From: Nitrospirae bacterium CG2_30_53_67
GTDB lineage: Bacteria; CG2-30-53-67
Length of the DNA stretch: 8,600 nt
Direction: 5' to 3'
NCBI GenBank assembly: GCA_001873285.1
Contig: MNYV01000147.1
Location: 1 to 8,600 of the forward strand
Both the position numbers and the translations under genes were made by a program. Numbering within the stretch: position 1 is the first letter of the stretch; the number at the start of each line of letters is the position of its first letter. Below are positions 6,483 to 8,600 of this stretch, in pieces. Under the pieces are notes generated by a model, which saw only the letters and a program-made list of their open reading frames with translations, did not search any database and had not been told where the DNA came from.

Positions 6483-7952
6483 ATGAGTGACGAGAAACCA
6501 ACCAAAGGGAGGCAGGAGACAAAACCCAAGAAGCCGAAGATTCCCAGGCAGCCCATGCCGGAACAGGATCCCCATCAGAGAGCCAAAAATTTCAGTTCCG
6601 TAACCCTCGGCTATAAACTTGAACATGCCGTGACTGAGGCCTCCCGCTGTCTGCAGTGCAAGAAACCCTTTTGCATAACCGGCTGCCCGGTTTCAATCAA
6701 CATCCCGAAGTTCATCAAACTGATCCAGGAAAAGGAGTTTCTGAAGGCCGTCCAGGCTATTAAGGAAACCAATCTTCTGCCTGCGGTCTGCGGGCGTGTC
6801 TGCCCTCAGGAGGATCAGTGTGAGAAGGTCTGTGTCGTGGGAAAGAAAGGAGAACCGGTAGCCATCGGAAGGCTGGAGCGCTTTGTGGCGGACTATGAGG
6901 CGGAACACGGCGAGGTTCCCCTGCCTGAACTCCCGCCGAAGACCGGCAAGAAGGTGGCCGTGGTCGGCGCCGGGCCGGGCGGTTTGACCGTTGCCGGGGA
7001 CCTGATACGGCGGGGTCACGATGTGACCATCTTTGAGGCCTTGCACAAAGCGGGAGGGGTCCTGGTCTACGGCATCCCGGAGTTCCGCCTTCCCAAGGCC
7101 ATTGTGGGTAGAGAGGTGAAGTACCTCCAGAGGCTCGGGGTGGACCTGAGATTGAACCATGTCATCGGGAAGATCCGGACCATCGATCAATTGATGAAGG
7201 AGGATGGATACGATGCCGTGTTCATCGGCAGCGGGGCGGGACTCCCCTGGTTCATGGGCATCCCCGGTGAGAATCTGAACGGGGTCTATTCGGCTAATGA
7301 GTACCTGACCCGGAACAATCTGATGAAGGCCTTTGAGTTTCCGGTTTATGACACTCCCATCAAGAAGTTCAAAAACGTGGCCGTGATCGGAGGCGGTAAC
7401 GTGGCCATGGATTCGGTGCGTACGGCCCTGCGCCTCGGAGCGGATAACGCCTACATCGTCTATCGGCGGTCCAGGACGGAGATGCCCGCCCGGAAGGAGG
7501 AGGTTGATCATGCGGAACATGAAGGGGTTCAGTTCAAAAACCTGACCGCACCGGTCCGTGTCATCGGCAACGAGCAGGGATGGGTGACCGGGCTGGAGTG
7601 CCTGAAGATGGAACTGGGTGAGCCGGATGCGTCGGGCAGACGCCGGCCGGTGCCCATCAAAGGTTCGGAGTTTACCCTCCCGATGGATGCCGTCATCATT
7701 GCCATCGGCACCAGCGCCAACCCCTTGATCGCCCAGACCACGCCGGATCTGAAGCTGAACAAAAAAGGATACATCGAGGTGGAAAACGAAACCACCTGCC
7801 GTACCAGCAAGAAAGGCGTATTTGCCGGCGGGGATATTGTGACCGGGAGCGCTACGGTGATTCTGGCCATGGGCGCAGGGCGGAATGCGGCCAAGGCCAT
7901 CCAGCAGTACCTGCAGACGGGCGAGTGGTGGAAACCCAATGGGAACCAGTAA
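6483..7952 (+). CDS. nfnB: NADPH-binding large subunit NfnB of the bifurcating transhydrogenase
   Basis: This is the large partner of NfnA, carrying the bifurcating FAD and the NADPH site, related to the glutamate synthase small chain and often annotated gltA/gltD or sudA. The 489 residues open with a lysine/proline-rich tail and the family hallmark PMPEQDP (24-30). The N-terminal iron-sulfur region has C56, C59, C64, C68, then C103, C107, C113, C117, followed by GEPVAIGRLERF. The FAD motif is GAGPGG at 162-167; the NADPH motif is GGGNVAMD at 303-310 with YRRSRTEMPA at 327-336; the second FAD contact is in GVFAGGD (445-451). Unlike the DsrL-like protein upstream it has no C-terminal ferredoxin domain. 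The start has only a weak TGAGGA 12 bases upstream. Pairing with nfnA makes NfnB much likelier than true glutamate synthase; no large GltB-type subunit is present here. Confidence 0.9.
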   Translation: MSDEKPTKGRQETKPKKPKIPRQPMPEQDPHQRAKNFSSVTLGYKLEHAVTEASRCLQCKKPFCITGCPVSINIPKFIKLIQEKEFLKAVQAIKETNLLPAVCGRVCPQEDQCEKVCVVGKKGEPVAIGRLERFVADYEAEHGEVPLPELPPKTGKKVAVVGAGPGGLTVAGDLIRRGHDVTIFEALHKAGGVLVYGIPEFRLPKAIVGREVKYLQRLGVDLRLNHVIGKIRTIDQLMKEDGYDAVFIGSGAGLPWFMGIPGENLNGVYSANEYLTRNNLMKAFEFPVYDTPIKKFKNVAVIGGGNVAMDSVRTALRLGADNAYIVYRRSRTEMPARKEEVDHAEHEGVQFKNLTAPVRVIGNEQGWVTGLECLKMELGEPDASGRRRPVPIKGSEFTLPMDAVIIAIGTSANPLIAQTTPDLKLNKKGYIEVENETTCRTSKKGVFAGGDIVTGSATVILAMGAGRNAAKAIQQYLQTGEWWKPNGNQ

Positions 7953-7970
7953 AAAAAGGATGAGAGATGA

Positions 7971-8013
7971 AACCACAGAGTGCTGAGAGAAATACTCTGT
8001 GTTCTCTGTGGTT
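7971..8013. repeat. ACCACAGAG/CTCTGTGGT palindromic intergenic element
   Basis: AACCACAGAG at 7971-7980 pairs perfectly with CTCTGTGGTT at 8004-8013; a second CTCTGTG copy at 7995-8001 lies inside the loop. Short intergenic palindromes with this same ACCACAGAG core are, from recollection, widespread in sulfate-reducer and other environmental genomes. It lies 18 bases after the nfnB stop. A weak T-run follows (GGTTTTGAC), so some terminator activity is possible, but the resemblance to a dispersed repeat is stronger. Confidence 0.65.
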
Positions 8014-8052
8014 AGGTTTTGACAATACGAATTTTGGTAAAAGGAGAAAACC

Positions 8053-8508
8053 ATGAGCTTTAAGTCCATAGAGGATATCATCAAGTACGCTATAGAAAAA
8101 GAAGCAGAGGCGGTGAAGTTCTATACCGATGCGGGAAAGCAGGAGAAATACAGCGCGGCCAGGAAGACCTTTGAGTCCTTTGCCGATGAGGAGAAAAAGC
8201 ACAAGGCCATGCTCGAAAACCTCGATCCCAAAAACGTGGCCGGGTTCAAGCCGGCAGGGATCGCCGACCTCAAGCGCAGCGACTACATGGTTGATATTGC
8301 ATACAAGGCGGGCATGTCCTACCCGGATATCCTGAGGCTGGCTATGAAGCGGGAGGAGAAAGCCAAGAAATTCTATGACGACTGCGCCGGCCGTGTGGAT
8401 GCAGGCGGCCATAAGAAGCTCTTCCAGATGCTCTCGCAGGAAGAGGCCAAACACAAACTGGCGCTTGAAACCCTCTACGACAACATCATGGCAAAAGGCG
8501 GAGATTAA
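8053..8508 (+). CDS. Second rubrerythrin-like ferritin-domain diiron protein
   Basis: The 151-residue helical protein is a paralog of the ferritin-like gene upstream of nfnA. The same ligand pattern is present at nearly the same positions: E17 (EAEAVKFY), E47 and H50 (EEKKH), E101 (EEKAKKFY), E131 and H134 (EEAKH). It also lacks a rubredoxin domain; its only cysteine is C111. The middle segment linking the two halves (NVAGFKPAG…SDYMVDIAYKAGMSYPDI) differs clearly from the first copy apart from the short DYI/DYM and SY motifs, so the duplication is not recent. AAGGAG at 8041-8046 gives a good ribosome binding site six bases before the ATG. It is separated from nfnB by 100 bases with a palindromic repeat, so cotranscription is less certain than for the first copy. 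Likely role: oxygen/peroxide protection or iron handling, inferred from the fold only. Confidence 0.85.
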   Translation: MSFKSIEDIIKYAIEKEAEAVKFYTDAGKQEKYSAARKTFESFADEEKKHKAMLENLDPKNVAGFKPAGIADLKRSDYMVDIAYKAGMSYPDILRLAMKREEKAKKFYDDCAGRVDAGGHKKLFQMLSQEEAKHKLALETLYDNIMAKGGD

Positions 8509-8518
8509 AATTTCCTAC

Positions 8519-8600
8519 CTAAAAGGGGAGGATGATGTCCTGATCATTCATCAGGTTGATGATCTCCTGATCTGTAACCACCTCCACGTCAATGATCAGG
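8519..8600 (-). CDS. Possible 3' end of a convergent gene (partial, unidentified)
   Basis: On the minus strand an open frame enters from the right edge and ends at a TAG (plus-strand CTA at 8519-8521). It gives 26 residues beginning LIIDVEVVTDQ and ending NDQDIILPF. It would stop 10 bases beyond the ferritin-like gene and run towards it. The composition is plausible for a protein end, but the stretch is short and rich in GATCAGG/CCTGATC motifs, so chance openness is quite possible. No family can be assigned. On the plus strand the only candidate start here (ATGATG at 8531-8536 after GGGGAGG) reaches a stop after three codons. Confidence 0.35.
   Translation of the reverse strand, partial: LIIDVEVVTDQEIINLMNDQDIILPF

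Noticed and set aside
4355-7670. Identical MELGEPDASGRRRPVP segment in the DsrL-like protein and NfnB, considered as gene conversion
   Set aside because: This motif is conserved across the GltD/NfnB family, and the two DNA copies differ at several synonymous positions.
6693-8084. Minus-strand open frame of 463 codons opposite nfnB
   Set aside because: Antisense shadow of nfnB; low-complexity His/Gly/Asp-rich translation without motifs.

Overview
The window holds the core of a dissimilatory sulfite reductase locus from an anaerobic sulfite- or sulfate-reducing bacterium. All confidently called complete genes lie on the + strand. The diagnostic set is dsrA, dsrB and dsrD. The presence of dsrD, together with the complete siroheme/[4Fe-4S] and ferredoxin cysteine sets in DsrA and DsrB, argues for the reductive bacterial-type enzyme. 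Codon use is moderately GC-rich. Together with the dispersed repeats this would fit a Desulfobacterota, Nitrospirota or Acidobacteriota-like genome, but the sequence alone does not fix the phylum.

Layout. Bases 2-106 are the 3' end of an unrelated upstream gene. Bases 107-518 carry no convincing gene. The first part is a cluster of short direct and inverted repeats built on GGGTCAAGGATTC-type units, and the rest is the leader of dsrA. Then come dsrA (519-1724), dsrB (1808-2893) and dsrD (2908-3159). A 166-base gap follows, with a stop-codon hairpin and a strong intrinsic-terminator-like hairpin. The second block is a DsrL-like iron-sulfur flavoprotein (3326-5014), a stand-alone ferritin-like diiron protein (5093-5560), nfnA (5591-6442) and nfnB (6483-7952). 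After it comes a 100-base gap with an ACCACAGAG/CTCTGTGGT palindrome, and then a second ferritin-like diiron protein (8053-8508). The last 80 bases may hold the 3' end of a convergent minus-strand gene.

How the genes fit together (inference). DsrAB reduces sulfite, giving a DsrC-bound trisulfide, and DsrD is its small activator. DsrL-type proteins connect NAD(P)H to DsrAB. NfnAB couples NADH, NADPH and reduced ferredoxin by flavin-based electron bifurcation. The block therefore looks like a terminal reductase next to a soluble pyridine-nucleotide/ferredoxin electron supply, with two rubrerythrin-like proteins that probably protect against oxygen or peroxide. dsrC, dsrMKJOP, qmo, apr and sat are not in the window, so the full respiratory chain cannot be judged from here.
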